From Actinomycetota bacterium (GTDB lineage Bacteria; Actinomycetota; UBA4738; HRBIN12), in assembly GCA_035640355.1 (NCBI GenBank), contig DASQWI010000018.1, positions 44,444-108,443 of the forward strand: 64,000 nucleotides of DNA, written 5' to 3'. The notes beneath the pieces are model-generated. The model did no database searches, was not told where the DNA came from, and saw only the letters and a program-made list of their open reading frames with translations. Position numbers and translations under genes: made by a program. Each line of letters begins with the position of its first letter. Within the stretch, counting starts at the first letter, position 1. Of the stretch, positions 25,738 through 34,880 are shown one piece after another.

Positions 25738-26559
25738 TCAACGGCCGAGCAGCGAGAAGTGCATGTAGTCCTTGCCGCTGCTCCATCGCCCGCCCCACTC
25801 CCATCCGATCGCCGCGAACGAACGCACGACGACGTCGCCGTCGTGGATCATGCCGATCAGGTCGCGTGAACGGTCCACGTACGGGCGCGCGAACCGGTTG
25901 CGGACCCATCCGTGGGAGCTGACGTACGGGTTCTGAACCGGGTTGACGTCGACGGCCAGGCCGTACGAGTGCTGCGAGAACGTCGTTCCCGCACCGGCGG
26001 GCGTAACCACGACCCGACAGTTGAACGACGCGGTGACGCTGCGGCGAGTGTGGGGATCCGTCTCCAGACGAGACTCCTTGAACTCACGCGCCAGGCCGAC
26101 GCGCTTGAGGGGGAACTCGGCTTCGAAGAGTCGTTCGAACACGCCGAGCACGTCCTCGGCGACGTTGGCGTTGATGACCATCGGTCCCCGCTTGATCTGG
26201 CCGTCGAAGCCGACGTAGTTGAAGCGAAGAAGGCGGAGTCCCGACATGGGTACGGGACACCCGGGATGCCACGTCGTTCCGCGCATCTCGCTCGCGAGCG
26301 ATGGGGGGATTGGCGAGATACGCCCGGCGAAGCGAGCCCGCTCGGCTTCGGCCGGGGAGGCGGACGGGCTCGGGGACGGTGTCTCGTCGACTTCTTCGGC
26401 GCCGGCGCTCGGCGTCGCCGTTGGCGAAGGCGGCGACGCTTCGGTCCCAGGCGCGATTCCCGTCGATCCGGTTCGGGTCTCCGGGCCGCGTGAGCACGCC
26501 ACGGCGACCACGGCGACGAGGAGCAGCGCGAGAACTCGAGCGGAGTGCCTCGGGGCCAT
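25738..26559 (-). CDS. M15-family D-Ala-D-Ala carboxypeptidase-like lipoprotein
   Basis: 273 residues from ATG 26559 (GTG at 26580 possible). A lipoprotein signal ends at AVACSRG with Cys22, then a Ser/Pro/Thr-rich linker to about residue 85. The C-terminal domain is an M15/VanY-type zinc peptidase: SQHSYGLAVDVNP carries the first His and Asp ligands and DYMHFSLLG the last His, with WEWGGRW between. It probably trims peptidoglycan peptides outside the membrane. Convergent with the DsrE gene. Confidence 0.88.
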   Translation of the reverse strand: MAPRHSARVLALLLVAVVAVACSRGPETRTGSTGIAPGTEASPPSPTATPSAGAEEVDETPSPSPSASPAEAERARFAGRISPIPPSLASEMRGTTWHPGCPVPMSGLRLLRFNYVGFDGQIKRGPMVINANVAEDVLGVFERLFEAEFPLKRVGLAREFKESRLETDPHTRRSVTASFNCRVVVTPAGAGTTFSQHSYGLAVDVNPVQNPYVSSHGWVRNRFARPYVDRSRDLIGMIHDGDVVVRSFAAIGWEWGGRWSSGKDYMHFSLLGR

Positions 26560-26650
26560 CGCCCAGAGTGTGCCATCCACGCTCGGGAGACCCTCACGAT
26601 CCGGGGCCGGTTCCGAGCGCGGTCCGTGGAAGGAGCCCTCCGGCGGTTCC

Positions 26651-26689
26651 TACGCGACGCTAATTAGCGTTGCGTAGTATCATGTCACC
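26651..26689 (+). promoter_or_regulatory. MarR operator and leaderless promoter
   Basis: A 26-bp palindrome (26651-26676) with arms TACGCGACGCTAA and TTAGCGTTGCGTA has one mismatched pair. Its right end overlaps the -10 TAGTAT (26675-26680), which lies 9 nt before the GTG of the MarR gene. The site covers the -35 and -10 region, so binding would shut off the marR-MFS operon. Confidence 0.7.
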
Positions 26690-27130
26690 GTGCCTACCAC
26701 GACCGACCTCGACATCCCGGCCCTGGCAGCTCGGCTTCGCTTGGGCGTCACCCGCCTCGCCCGACGCCTGCGACAGGAGGCGGGAGCCGGCATCACCCCC
26801 TCGATGCTCTCCGCGCTCTCCACGCTGGACCGGCGAGGACCGCTCACCATGCGCGATCTCTGCGCCGCAGAGAAAGTTCAGCCACCGACGATGACGCGGA
26901 TCGTGGCCGCGCTCGTCGAGGCAGGCCTCGCGGCCCGAAATCCGGATCCGAGTGACGGGCGTGTGGCGTGGGTTCGCCTCACGCCGGCGGGGCGGAAGCT
27001 GATCGACCGCGTCCGCCGCCGCAAGGACGAGTACCTCGCGAGGGCGATGCGAGACCTCGAGCCCGACGAGCTTGCGGCGCTGGAGGACGCGGCGGCGATC
27101 CTCGAGCGGATCACGGGGGGTCAGGTTTGA
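26690..27130 (+). CDS. MarR-family transcriptional regulator
   Basis: 146-residue winged-helix dimeric repressor. The HTH reads GPLTMRDLCAAEKVQPPTMTRIVAALVEAGL, the wing DPSDGRVAWVRLTPAG, flanked by dimerisation helices. The GTG start follows an unusually clear palindromic operator. The stop overlaps the TTG of the MFS exporter gene, so it most likely represses itself and the exporter and releases DNA when a small molecule binds. Confidence 0.93.
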   Translation: MPTTTDLDIPALAARLRLGVTRLARRLRQEAGAGITPSMLSALSTLDRRGPLTMRDLCAAEKVQPPTMTRIVAALVEAGLAARNPDPSDGRVAWVRLTPAGRKLIDRVRRRKDEYLARAMRDLEPDELAALEDAAAILERITGGQV

Positions 27131-28455
27131 CCCGAGTCGGCCTGACCGTCCACCGCACGTTCCACTCGATGCGGCACCGGAACTTCCGCATGTTCTTCAT
27201 CGGGCAGGCGATCTCGGTCACCGGAACGTGGATGCAGATGGTGGCGACCGCGTGGCTCGTGCTGCAACTCACCGGAAGCGGGGTCGCCCTCGGCGTCGAG
27301 ACGGCACTGGCCTTCGGGCCCATCCTGTTTCTCGGCGCGTGGGGCGGCATGGTCGCCGACCGACACGACAAGCGAAGGATCCTCGTCGTCACGCAGACGG
27401 CGTTCGGCCTGCTGGCGCTCACTCTCTTCGTGCTGGTCGCGACCGACGTCGTCGAGCTGTGGCTGGTGTTCGCGGTTGCGCTCGGCCAGGGCATCATCAC
27501 GTCGATCGACATGCCGACGCGACAGAGCTTTGTCGCCGAGATGGTCGAGCAGCGCGACCTGACGAACGCCGTCAGCCTGAACAGCGCGGTCTTCACCGGC
27601 ACACGAATCGTGGGACCGGCCCTCGCCGGCGTGCTGATCGCCGGCGTGGGGATGGAGTGGTGCTTCCTGCTGAACGGCGTGTCGTATCTCGGCGCGATCG
27701 GCGCGCTCTCGCTGATGCGCCGCGAGGAGCTGCGCCCTCAGCGCGCGCCGCGTGCCGCGCGCGCCATTCGCGACGGACTGCGCTACGTGTGGGGGACGCG
27801 CGAGCTGCGACGGCCGCTCGTCCTCATGTCGGTCCTCTATCTCTTCTCGTTCAACTTCTCGGTCCTGTTCCCGCTGTTCGCTGAGCGCTCTCTCGGGGGC
27901 GACGCCGGAACGCTCGGCACGCTGTTCTCGTTGATGGGCGTCGGATCGTTCGTGGCCGCGCTCGTGCTCGCCGGACGCGCGAACGCGAACGAGCGCAGGT
28001 TGGCCGTCGCCGCGTCGGCCGTCGGTCTGGTCACCCTCGTCGTCGCGTTCGCGCCCACCGCGCAGTCGGCGTTCGTGGCGATGGTCGCCCTCGGCGCAGC
28101 AGCGATCGCGTTCCTGATCACGGCGAACTCGACGCTCCAGCTCACCGCGCCACCAGAGATGCGCGGGCGCGTGATGGCCCTCTACGGCATCGTCTTCCTC
28201 GGCTCCACGCCGATCGGCGGTCCCATCGCCGGGTGGGTCGGTGAGCATCTCGGGCCGCGCGTTGGTCTCGCCGGCGGCGGCCTCATCGCGGTCGTCACGG
28301 GCGTACTCGGGTTGTGGCTCCTCTTTCGGCGCGAGCGCACCTCGCGGCTAGCGGAGGAGATCGATCAGCCGAGCTCGCGGTCGATCCGCCAGCCGGCGTC
28401 CTTCGCTCCGCGCGAGACCTCGACGACAGTGCCGTCGGCGAGCGCCAGTCGGTAG
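27127..28455 (+). CDS. MFS transporter (DHA3-like exporter) under MarR control
   Basis: Proton-driven membrane transporter with about 12 hydrophobic segments. It opens with HRNFRMFFIGQAISVTGTWMQ, typical of the drug/macrolide-efflux MFS group, and has the loop 2-3 motif GGMVADRHDKRRILV. The TTG at 27127 overlaps the marR stop (TTGA) and gives 442 residues; ATG 27169 is an alternative. Its last 91 nt overlap the end of the convergent MFS gene, and the corresponding tail of about 30 residues is hydrophilic. Substrate unknown. Confidence 0.87.
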   Translation: MTRVGLTVHRTFHSMRHRNFRMFFIGQAISVTGTWMQMVATAWLVLQLTGSGVALGVETALAFGPILFLGAWGGMVADRHDKRRILVVTQTAFGLLALTLFVLVATDVVELWLVFAVALGQGIITSIDMPTRQSFVAEMVEQRDLTNAVSLNSAVFTGTRIVGPALAGVLIAGVGMEWCFLLNGVSYLGAIGALSLMRREELRPQRAPRAARAIRDGLRYVWGTRELRRPLVLMSVLYLFSFNFSVLFPLFAERSLGGDAGTLGTLFSLMGVGSFVAALVLAGRANANERRLAVAASAVGLVTLVVAFAPTAQSAFVAMVALGAAAIAFLITANSTLQLTAPPEMRGRVMALYGIVFLGSTPIGGPIAGWVGEHLGPRVGLAGGGLIAVVTGVLGLWLLFRRERTSRLAEEIDQPSSRSIRQPASFAPRETSTTVPSASASR

Positions 28456-29834
28456 CGCATCCGCCGCTCGCCGGCTCGCTCGTCGAGCCACCGGCGTTCG
28501 ACCGTGACCGGCTCCTCGGCGCCACCCCACTCGACGGCGCGCGGCTCCTCTTCTGCGCGGCCGCCCTCGTAAAAGCGGATCCTGAGCTCGGGGACGCGTC
28601 CGATCCACAGCGGCAGCACGGGTGACCACAGGATGAACAGGATGCCGACGATGGCCACCGTCCACGCCTCGCCGAGCGCCGGTAGCAGCGGGATCGCCAG
28701 GAACGCGGCGACGACGCGCGATGCGTTGTATGCGACGTCGTACACGGCGAACACGCGCCCGCGGTAGCCGTCTGGGAGCGCCTCCTGCACGAGCGTGTCC
28801 ACGGGGATCTTCTTCCACGCGAACGTCACGCCAACCGCTGCGCTTGCCAGCAGCACGCTCCACTCGTTGATCGACGTCGAGACGGGGAGGAGCGACACGC
28901 CGCCGAGGAGGAACGCGAAGGCGACGATGCGCTCCTTCGTGAAGCGCTCCTCGAGCTTCCCGACCGTGGCGATGCCGATCAGCACGCCGACGCCTCCAGC
29001 GCCGACGAGGTTCGAGAACGACGCCACTCCCTGTTCGAACCGGTCGCGGAAGACGAACAGCGACAGCACCAGCACCACTCCTTGGCCCATCTGGTCGAGC
29101 GTGATCGACGTGATCGGCCCGAGCGCCCTCGGCGTGTGCGCCAGCCGCCCGATGCCGTCCCTGAACTCCCGCACGACTCGGCGGAGCTCGTCCGGCACCG
29201 CCGCCTCCGGCAGCACGTGGGGGCGGAGCGGGGTCGAGATCCGAGTGGCGATCACCGATGCGACAACCCATTCCGCCCCGGCGAGCCCGATCACGACGCC
29301 CTGGCCGATGGCGCCTTCGCCGAGGAGGTCGACGACCCAACCGCCGGCGAACACTCCCGCCAGGAGTGCGACGGTTCCCCCGACGATCGAGATCGAGTTC
29401 GCGATGAGCAGATCCTCCGTCGGCACGACCCGAGGAATGACTGCCACAGCGGTCGCCAGGTAGAAGCGGTTCACCGAAAGCACCCACAAGACGCCGAGAT
29501 AGAACGGGAGCGCAGCCGTCTCCGGGTTGAACATCGCGAGCCATACGAGCGCGGTTCGCAGGAGCGGCGCCACGACGAGAATGCGCCGTCTCGACCACCG
29601 ATCGATGAACACACCGGTGAACGGCCCCACCACGGAGAAAGGCAGCAAGATGACGAGCGTCGCGACGGCGAACCCGACGGTGGTGCTCTGCTCCTCCGGC
29701 GAGAAGACGACCGATGCGATGAGCGCGGCCTGAAACAGGCCGTCGGCCGACTGCGAAACCAGACGGATCGCGAAGAGCCGCCGGAAGTCGGCGCTCTGGA
29801 GCGCGTCGCGGGCACGCGCGATCGTGCCCATCAT
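28365..29834 (-). CDS. MFS transporter with C-terminal soluble extension
   Basis: 489 residues: a 12-helix MFS core similar to DHA3-type exporters (FAIRLVSQSADGLFQAAL at the start, GVFIDRWSRRRILV as the loop 2-3 motif) and a C-terminal hydrophilic extension of roughly 80 residues. The start is the first of two ATG codons at 29834. It follows ino1 by 19 nt on the same strand, so it may be the third gene of the padR-ino1 operon. Substrate unknown. Confidence 0.87.
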   Translation of the reverse strand: MMGTIARARDALQSADFRRLFAIRLVSQSADGLFQAALIASVVFSPEEQSTTVGFAVATLVILLPFSVVGPFTGVFIDRWSRRRILVVAPLLRTALVWLAMFNPETAALPFYLGVLWVLSVNRFYLATAVAVIPRVVPTEDLLIANSISIVGGTVALLAGVFAGGWVVDLLGEGAIGQGVVIGLAGAEWVVASVIATRISTPLRPHVLPEAAVPDELRRVVREFRDGIGRLAHTPRALGPITSITLDQMGQGVVLVLSLFVFRDRFEQGVASFSNLVGAGGVGVLIGIATVGKLEERFTKERIVAFAFLLGGVSLLPVSTSINEWSVLLASAAVGVTFAWKKIPVDTLVQEALPDGYRGRVFAVYDVAYNASRVVAAFLAIPLLPALGEAWTVAIVGILFILWSPVLPLWIGRVPELRIRFYEGGRAEEEPRAVEWGGAEEPVTVERRWLDERAGERRMRYRLALADGTVVEVSRGAKDAGWRIDRELG

Positions 29835-29853
29835 GGGAGTACCGACTGAGGCG

Positions 29854-30981
29854 CTACGCTTCGACGCTCTCGCTGTCGAAGAAGGCCGTCCAGTCGGCCG
29901 ACGCGCTCTGGCCGTTCCCCAGGATGAACTCCTCGACCATCTCCCGCGCCGCGTCGTCGCTGAACTGGACCGGCGGCGACTTCATGAAGTACGCGCTGGG
30001 CCCGATCAGCGGACCGGCGACGCCACGATCGAGCGCGAGCTTCGCGCATCGGACGGCGTCGATCACGATGCCGGCGGAGTTGGGACTGTCCCACACCTCG
30101 AGTTTGAGCTCGACGTTCAGCGGCACGTCCCCGAACGCCTGGCCCTCCAGACGGATCTGCGCCCACTTTCTGTCCTCGAGCCACGGCACATGGTCCGACG
30201 GGCCGATGTGGATGTCGTGCTTGTCGAGCTGCTTGCGCATCTGCGACTGCACCGACTGCGTCTTCGACAGCTTCTTCGAAACCAGCCGTTCGCGCTCGAG
30301 CATGTTCATGAAGTCCATGTTGCCGCCGAAGTTGAGCTGGTAGGTCCGGTTCAGCTTCACGCCGCGGTCCTCGAACAGCTTCGTCAGGACGCGGTGGACG
30401 ATCGTCGCGCCGACCTGGCTCTTGATGTCGTCGCCGACGATGGGAACGCCTGCGGTCACGAACCGCTGCGCCCATGTCCGGTCGGATGCGATGAACACGG
30501 GAAGGCAGTTCACGAAGGCGACGCCTGCGTCGAGCGCGGCCTGCGCGTAGTGCTTCGCCGCCTCCTCGGAGCCGACCGGCAGATAGCACACGACGACGTC
30601 GGCCTCGGCGCGGCGGAGCGCGTTCGCGATGTCGACCGGGGTGGCGTCGGACTCCTCGATCGTCTCGCGGTAGTAGTGGCCGAGGCCGTCGAGCGTCGGC
30701 CCCCGCTGAACGGTCACGCCCGTGGGCGGAACGTCGGCGAAGCGGATCGTGTTGTTCGGTTCGGAGTAGATCGCCTCGGAGACGTCGCGGCCGACCTTCT
30801 TCGCGTCCACGTCGAACGCCGCCACGACCTCCACGCCACCGACGTGGTATCCGCCGAGATCCACGTGCATCAGGCCGGGGACCGCGGAGTCGGGCTCGGC
30901 GTCCTTGTAATAGTGGATCCCCTGGACGAGCGACGAGGCGCAGTTGCCCACGCCGACGATGGCCAGCCTGACCGTGCTCAT
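29854..30981 (-). CDS. ino1: Inositol-3-phosphate synthase (Ino1)
   Basis: NAD-dependent cytosolic enzyme making 1L-myo-inositol 3-phosphate from glucose 6-phosphate, the entry to phosphatidylinositol and mycothiol in Actinobacteria. The Rossmann motif [13 protein letters not shown] is at the N-terminus; [30 protein letters not shown] and [13 protein letters not shown] are characteristic of the short actinobacterial/archaeal type. 375 residues from ATG 30981, with GGAG about 9 nt upstream. It overlaps padR by 4 nt, the same pairing as in mycobacteria. Confidence 0.96.
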   Translation of the reverse strand: MSTVRLAIVGVGNCASSLVQGIHYYKDAEPDSAVPGLMHVDLGGYHVGGVEVVAAFDVDAKKVGRDVSEAIYSEPNNTIRFADVPPTGVTVQRGPTLDGLGHYYRETIEESDATPVDIANALRRAEADVVVCYLPVGSEEAAKHYAQAALDAGVAFVNCLPVFIASDRTWAQRFVTAGVPIVGDDIKSQVGATIVHRVLTKLFEDRGVKLNRTYQLNFGGNMDFMNMLERERLVSKKLSKTQSVQSQMRKQLDKHDIHIGPSDHVPWLEDRKWAQIRLEGQAFGDVPLNVELKLEVWDSPNSAGIVIDAVRCAKLALDRGVAGPLIGPSAYFMKSPPVQFSDDAAREMVEEFILGNGQSASADWTAFFDSESVEA

Positions 30982-31556
30982 GTCGTGCGCTCCTTCCGTC
31001 GAGCTGTGCGGGTGGAACGGCGCTTCGTTCGCCCCGTGGTCGTTTCGGTCGTTCGGCGTTCGGCCGCGATGAGACCGTTCAGCCAGGCGATGTCCTGTTC
31101 GGTCGTCTCGCGCCCGTGCTGCACGAGCGAAAGCGTGTACGTGTCCCGCTGCGTCGGGAGCGACGCCGTGATCGCGTCGAGGCGCTCCTCGAGGAACGCG
31201 CGGCGCCGTTCGAGCAGCCGGATGCGGGAGTCCGGAGCGAGGTACTTGAAGAACGCGAGGCGTACCCGGAACCGGTTGTCCTCCCCGGTCGCGTCCGAGC
31301 CGGCCTCCTCGAGGAGCCGGCGGAACATCGTCTCGCCGAGTTGGGTGATGCGGTAGACGTTCTTCCGGCGCCCGACCTCCTGCACGTCGAAGACCTGCTC
31401 GACGGCGCCCTGGCGCTCGAGGCGCTTGAGCGAGGGGTACAGCGAGCCGTACGAGACACGCCAGAATCCCCCGAGCGTGTCGGTGAGGCGTTTCGAGAGC
31501 TGGTAGCCGTGCATCGACCGCTCCTTGAGGAGTCCTAGGATCGCCAGCTCCAGCAC
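30978..31556 (-). CDS. PadR-family transcriptional regulator of ino1
   Basis: 192 residues. The N-terminal PadR winged helix reads [21 protein letters not shown] and [20 protein letters not shown], the C-terminal part is helical, and the tail is very basic ([14 protein letters not shown]). GTG 31556 has GGGAGG about 8 nt upstream. It overlaps ino1. Two interlocked inverted repeats upstream are candidate autoregulatory operators. It likely adjusts inositol synthesis; the signal is unknown. Confidence 0.92.
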   Translation of the reverse strand: MLELAILGLLKERSMHGYQLSKRLTDTLGGFWRVSYGSLYPSLKRLERQGAVEQVFDVQEVGRRKNVYRITQLGETMFRRLLEEAGSDATGEDNRFRVRLAFFKYLAPDSRIRLLERRRAFLEERLDAITASLPTQRDTYTLSLVQHGRETTEQDIAWLNGLIAAERRTTETTTGRTKRRSTRTARRKERTT

Positions 31557-31572
31557 GTCGGATGACCTCCCT

Positions 31573-31592
31573 GTCGACGGTGGGCCGTCGAC
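31573..31592 (-). repeat. Hairpin in padR 5' leader
   Basis: A perfect inverted repeat GTCGACGG-TGGG-CCGTCGAC (8-bp arms, 4-nt loop) lies between the operator and the ribosome site of padR. It could form a leader hairpin; no function is known. Confidence 0.4.
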
Positions 31593-31601
31593 GTTGCGCT
31601 T

Positions 31602-31631
31602 CGATATATCGGTTCTCTATATCGAACCGAT
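31602..31631. promoter_or_regulatory. Interlocked PadR operator repeats
   Basis: Two overlapping inverted repeats: CGATATA-N9-TATATCG (31602-31624) and ATCGGTTC-N8-GAACCGAT (31608-31631). The AT-rich core stands out in a GC-rich window and includes TATAGA/GATATA sequences suited to a minus-strand -10. It fits the paired sites PadR proteins bind. Confidence 0.65.
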
Positions 31632-31665
31632 ACATCTACCCTTGATCCTCAGGTTCGTCAACTCG

Positions 31666-32892
31666 CTAGGCGACCGGCACGCCGGTCGTTCCCCGTGTGA
31701 CCGGGGCGGGATGACGGCCGGCGGCGATGGAGAACGCGGCGGCCGAAATCCCGAGCGCACCGCACGCTGCCCACAGGATCGCCTCGTTCACCGAGTAGGC
31801 GTACGTGCCGAGCACCGGCCCGACGATCCACGCGAGACCGAACATCGAGCCGAACGCGGATTGATACCGGCCCCGTGCATGTATGGGCGCGCGGTCGGCG
31901 ACGATGGCCGATGCGACCGGTGACTCGATCATCTCGCCCACGGTCCACACCACGACCATGGCGACGAGCAGCGGCAGCGTGTCCGCGAACAGGAGCGTGG
32001 CGAATGCCACGCCGATCAGCAGCTCGCCGAGGGCCACGACCCGGAACCGATCGTGCCGTTGTGTCCACGAGATGACCGGTAGCTCGAACAGGACGATGAT
32101 GACCCCGTTCAGCGACTGCAACAGCCCGTAGGTCGACGGCGAGAACCCGGCCGCGCGGATGTGGAGCGGCAGCGTCGACACGTTCTGCGAGTACACGGCC
32201 GCGGTGACGAGCACGGCAGCGAGGAACAGCAGGAACCCTCGGTCCGCGAGGATCGATGCGCGAGCACTCGTCAGGTGCGTCTCCTCGTGCCGTTTCGTTC
32301 GAATTCCGTGCGGCAGCAGGGCGAGCGAGATCGCGCCGAAGGCGATCGACGTCGCCGCGTCGCCGATGAACACGAGGTCGAACGAACGCTCCGCGAGAAG
32401 ACCGCCCAGGGCGAGCCCGCCGGCCCAGCCGACGTTGATCGCCAGCCGAAAGAAGGTGAACGCCGTCACGCGCTGTTCGCTCGGCACGAGATCGGCGATC
32501 AGCGCACCGGCCGCGGGGCGATGCAGTTCGCCCATCGTGCCGATGGCGCCCATCAACACGACGATCAGCGCGAGCGACTCCGCCTGCCACAGCGCGAGCG
32601 TCAGCGCCCCCGTCGAGAACATCGACAGCGCGATGGCGTTCCGACGACCGATCCGATCGGCGAGCAGACCGCCGACGATCTGCGAGATGAGCCCGCCGAA
32701 CCCGTACGCGCCGATCGCAAGACCGGCCTGTGGCGCGGAGAACCCGTTCTCCGTCAGGTACAGCGTGATGAACGGAAGGACGAACGTCCCGAGCCGGTTG
32801 ACGAGCGTCCCGGCGAACAGCACCCACGCCGAGCGCGGCAACGCCCGGATGTTTCGACGCAGGCTCGGGCGCGGCGCTTCGGGGTCGATCAC
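31666..32892 (-). CDS. MFS transporter (MdtH/YajR-like)
   Basis: 408 residues, about 12 hydrophobic segments. The loop 2-3 motif is GGLLADRIGRRNAIA and the first helix region FAGTLVNRLGTFVLPFITLYL resembles MdtH-type multidrug exporters. The ATG at 32892 is directly next to the stop of the PAC2-family gene, so both are likely on one transcript. Substrate unknown. Confidence 0.88.
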   Translation of the reverse strand: MIDPEAPRPSLRRNIRALPRSAWVLFAGTLVNRLGTFVLPFITLYLTENGFSAPQAGLAIGAYGFGGLISQIVGGLLADRIGRRNAIALSMFSTGALTLALWQAESLALIVVLMGAIGTMGELHRPAAGALIADLVPSEQRVTAFTFFRLAINVGWAGGLALGGLLAERSFDLVFIGDAATSIAFGAISLALLPHGIRTKRHEETHLTSARASILADRGFLLFLAAVLVTAAVYSQNVSTLPLHIRAAGFSPSTYGLLQSLNGVIIVLFELPVISWTQRHDRFRVVALGELLIGVAFATLLFADTLPLLVAMVVVWTVGEMIESPVASAIVADRAPIHARGRYQSAFGSMFGLAWIVGPVLGTYAYSVNEAILWAACGALGISAAAFSIAAGRHPAPVTRGTTGVPVA

Positions 32893-33753
32893 TCAGCCGA
32901 GCGGAGGCTGACCGGCCCCGCCGTCGCGCTGCTGCAGGAACCGCTCGATCTCACTCACCAGCTCGTCACCGGTCGGCAGCTCCTCGTTGTCGACGACGCT
33001 CTCGAGCCGAGCGACGTACGTCGTGGAGTCCTCGTCGGCCGCGACGGCCTGGTCGAGACGCTGTCGCTGCGCGAGCGCCTCGTCGGTGAGGCCGCCGAGC
33101 GGAACGGCCACCCCGAGGTGACGCTGGGCGTACTCCAGGATCGCGATCGTTGCAGCTGGATAGGCTCCGCCAACGTAGTGGGGGACCTGCGCGTAGAACC
33201 CGACTGCCGGGATTCCCCCGCCGGTCACCGCCATCTCGATCGTCGACAGCGCCGCTGACGGGACGCGAAGGAGGCCGTCGGGGCCCTGCCGTTCGTTGTC
33301 ACGCAGAAGTCCGGGCTTGGACGCCGTAGCCAGGATGGGGACGGGACGGGTGTGCGGAACCGCCGCTGGGATCGCGCCGATGCTCACCCACTCCACGACA
33401 CCGAGCGTCGTTGCGACTTCGAGGATGTCCGCACCGAGCTCGCGCCACCGGAAATCGGGCTCGGGTCCGGTGAGGATCAACACGTCGCGCTCGTCGACAT
33501 GCACGCGCTTCATCGTCAGGTCCGGCCAGGTGAGCTCGGTGAGCGTCCCGTCCACGATGTCGAGGACGGGCCGTCGGGAGCGGTAGTCGTAGAGAAGATC
33601 GGACGAGAACGTCACGATCGGTTCGTTCTTTCCCGCGATGTGGTCCGCCGCCGCCGTCGATGCGCCGCCGGCGTCGATCCAGCCGTCGAACGCCGCCACG
33701 ATCACCGGAGATTCGAGGGGCTCATCGACGTCGCGGAGCCGGTACAGGGGCAT
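32893..33753 (-). CDS. PAC2-family protein
   Basis: 286-residue soluble protein of the proteasome-assembly-chaperone-2-like family common in Actinobacteria; the bacterial role is not settled. Recognisable parts are PVIVAAFDGWIDAGGASTAAA at the N-terminus and the PHYVGGAYPAATIAIL region. The C-terminus is acidic and glutamine-rich. The ATG lies 7 nt after TATCCT. No proteasome genes are in this window. Confidence 0.88.
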   Translation of the reverse strand: MPLYRLRDVDEPLESPVIVAAFDGWIDAGGASTAAADHIAGKNEPIVTFSSDLLYDYRSRRPVLDIVDGTLTELTWPDLTMKRVHVDERDVLILTGPEPDFRWRELGADILEVATTLGVVEWVSIGAIPAAVPHTRPVPILATASKPGLLRDNERQGPDGLLRVPSAALSTIEMAVTGGGIPAVGFYAQVPHYVGGAYPAATIAILEYAQRHLGVAVPLGGLTDEALAQRQRLDQAVAADEDSTTYVARLESVVDNEELPTGDELVSEIERFLQQRDGGAGQPPLG

Positions 33754-33766
33754 GGGGGCGAGGATA
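33754..33766 (-). promoter_or_regulatory. Leaderless promoter -10 box of PAC2-MFS operon
   Basis: TATCCT (33766 down to 33761) is 7 nt before the ATG at 33753. Confidence 0.5.
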
Positions 33767-33852
33767 GCGAACGGCCCCTCGCTACCTGCTCGCCGGCCTG
33801 GTACTCCGACGATCGAGGCGGCGAAGGGCCGCTCGGTTATCGATCAGGATCG

Positions 33853-34263
33853 CTACGGGGTCGAGGCGCTCGTCTCGGTCGCGGTCGGGTACGTGGTCGT
33901 TCCGCTCCACTCGCCGGTGCTGCTGCCGGTCGCGCGCATGCGCATCCACGCGTATGCGCCGCCGCCGAGGGTGACGAGGAACAAGAACCACCGGCCCTTG
34001 TGCGACTTCTTCTTCTTTTCGACCTCGACGTCTTCGAGCACGTCGAGCCTCCGATCGAGCAGGTCGAACATCTTCTTGTGCTCGGTCCGGGACTCCGCGA
34101 CCTCGTCGCGAAGCATGTCGTTCTCGCGGCGGAGTCGCTCGGCTTCTTCGTGCGAGCGCTCCAGCCGCTTCTCGAGCGCGCGATCCTTCAGCTGATGACC
34201 AACGACCTCTGCTCGATCGCGGGCGCTCCTGCCTACCCACTTCACAGTTGTGCCCACACTCAT
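33853..34263 (-). CDS. Small coiled-coil membrane protein
   Basis: 136 residues, no recognised family. Residues about 20-75 form a charged heptad-rich coiled coil (EKRLERSHEEAERLRRENDM), a KKKKSHKGR patch follows, then one membrane segment WFLFLVTLGGGAYAWM and a Ser/Thr-rich tail. The ATG at 34263 has GGAGG 7 nt upstream; a longer frame to 34287 is possible. It could be an envelope or division-linked scaffold; that is a guess. Confidence 0.75.
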   Translation of the reverse strand: MSVGTTVKWVGRSARDRAEVVGHQLKDRALEKRLERSHEEAERLRRENDMLRDEVAESRTEHKKMFDLLDRRLDVLEDVEVEKKKKSHKGRWFLFLVTLGGGAYAWMRMRATGSSTGEWSGTTTYPTATETSASTP

Positions 34264-34358
34264 GATCGGGCCTCCTCTCCTGAACAACGACCGCTAGAGA
34301 GCCTACCCGTCGGGTCCGCGTCCGAACCGGCGTGCGCACGGAGCGCACTGACAGTGGT

Positions 34359-34818
34359 CTACGGCGTGGGCTTGGTGACCATCAGGAAGACGATGACGAC
34401 CACGTCCACGGCGATCGCGACCCCGACGGCGGTCCCGCGAGCGGACAGCCGCTGCAGCTCCGCCGCATCCCCGGTTTGGATCGCCTGGATCTGTCGCCTC
34501 AGCGTCGGGGTATACACGAACAAACCGAGCACGACGGCCACTACGTAGAGCGTCAGACCGCCCGCGAGCCAGAACTGCGTCAGCTCGAGATCGCCCACCC
34601 ATACCATCACCAACCCGGTCACGAGCAGGAGCGCATACGCGGGGTTTTGCGAACCGGTCGTCGAGCACCTTGATCCCGCGCAGGACGTGCAGCTGATGCT
34701 CCGGTTCTCCCGCGGCGCGCGCGAGCCAGATCCCGTAGGTCGCGTTGAACCCGACGGCGACGATCGCCATGAGCACGTGCAGGAACTTGAAGAACGTGTA
34801 GGTCGTGAGTGCGAGCAA
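34359..34818 (-). pseudogene. DUF2269-family membrane protein, frameshifted
   Basis: A DUF2269-type integral membrane protein read in two frames. From TTG 34818 (GGGAGGGG upstream) it reads FFKFLHVLMAIVAVGFNATYG and continues to VLDDRFAK; the matching remainder NPAYALLLVTGLVMVWVGD runs in another frame to the stop at 34359. The switch lies at an AAAACCCC run (complement of 34641-34648): with one A fewer the codons read Ala-Asn-Pro-Ala-Tyr, as the family expects. This is either a real indel or a homopolymer sequencing error. About four membrane segments if restored. Confidence 0.82.
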
Positions 34819-34880
34819 CCGCCCCTCCCTCGTCGGCGCGACGGGGCCATGCTATGGGCATTCGCTTCAGGAGGTGTTCC

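Noticed and set aside
27127..28455. Replication origin or parABS site near the murJ-pcnA locus
   Set aside because: The locus is near oriC in Actinobacteria, but no DnaA-box cluster (TTATCCACA-like) or parS sequence was found in this window.
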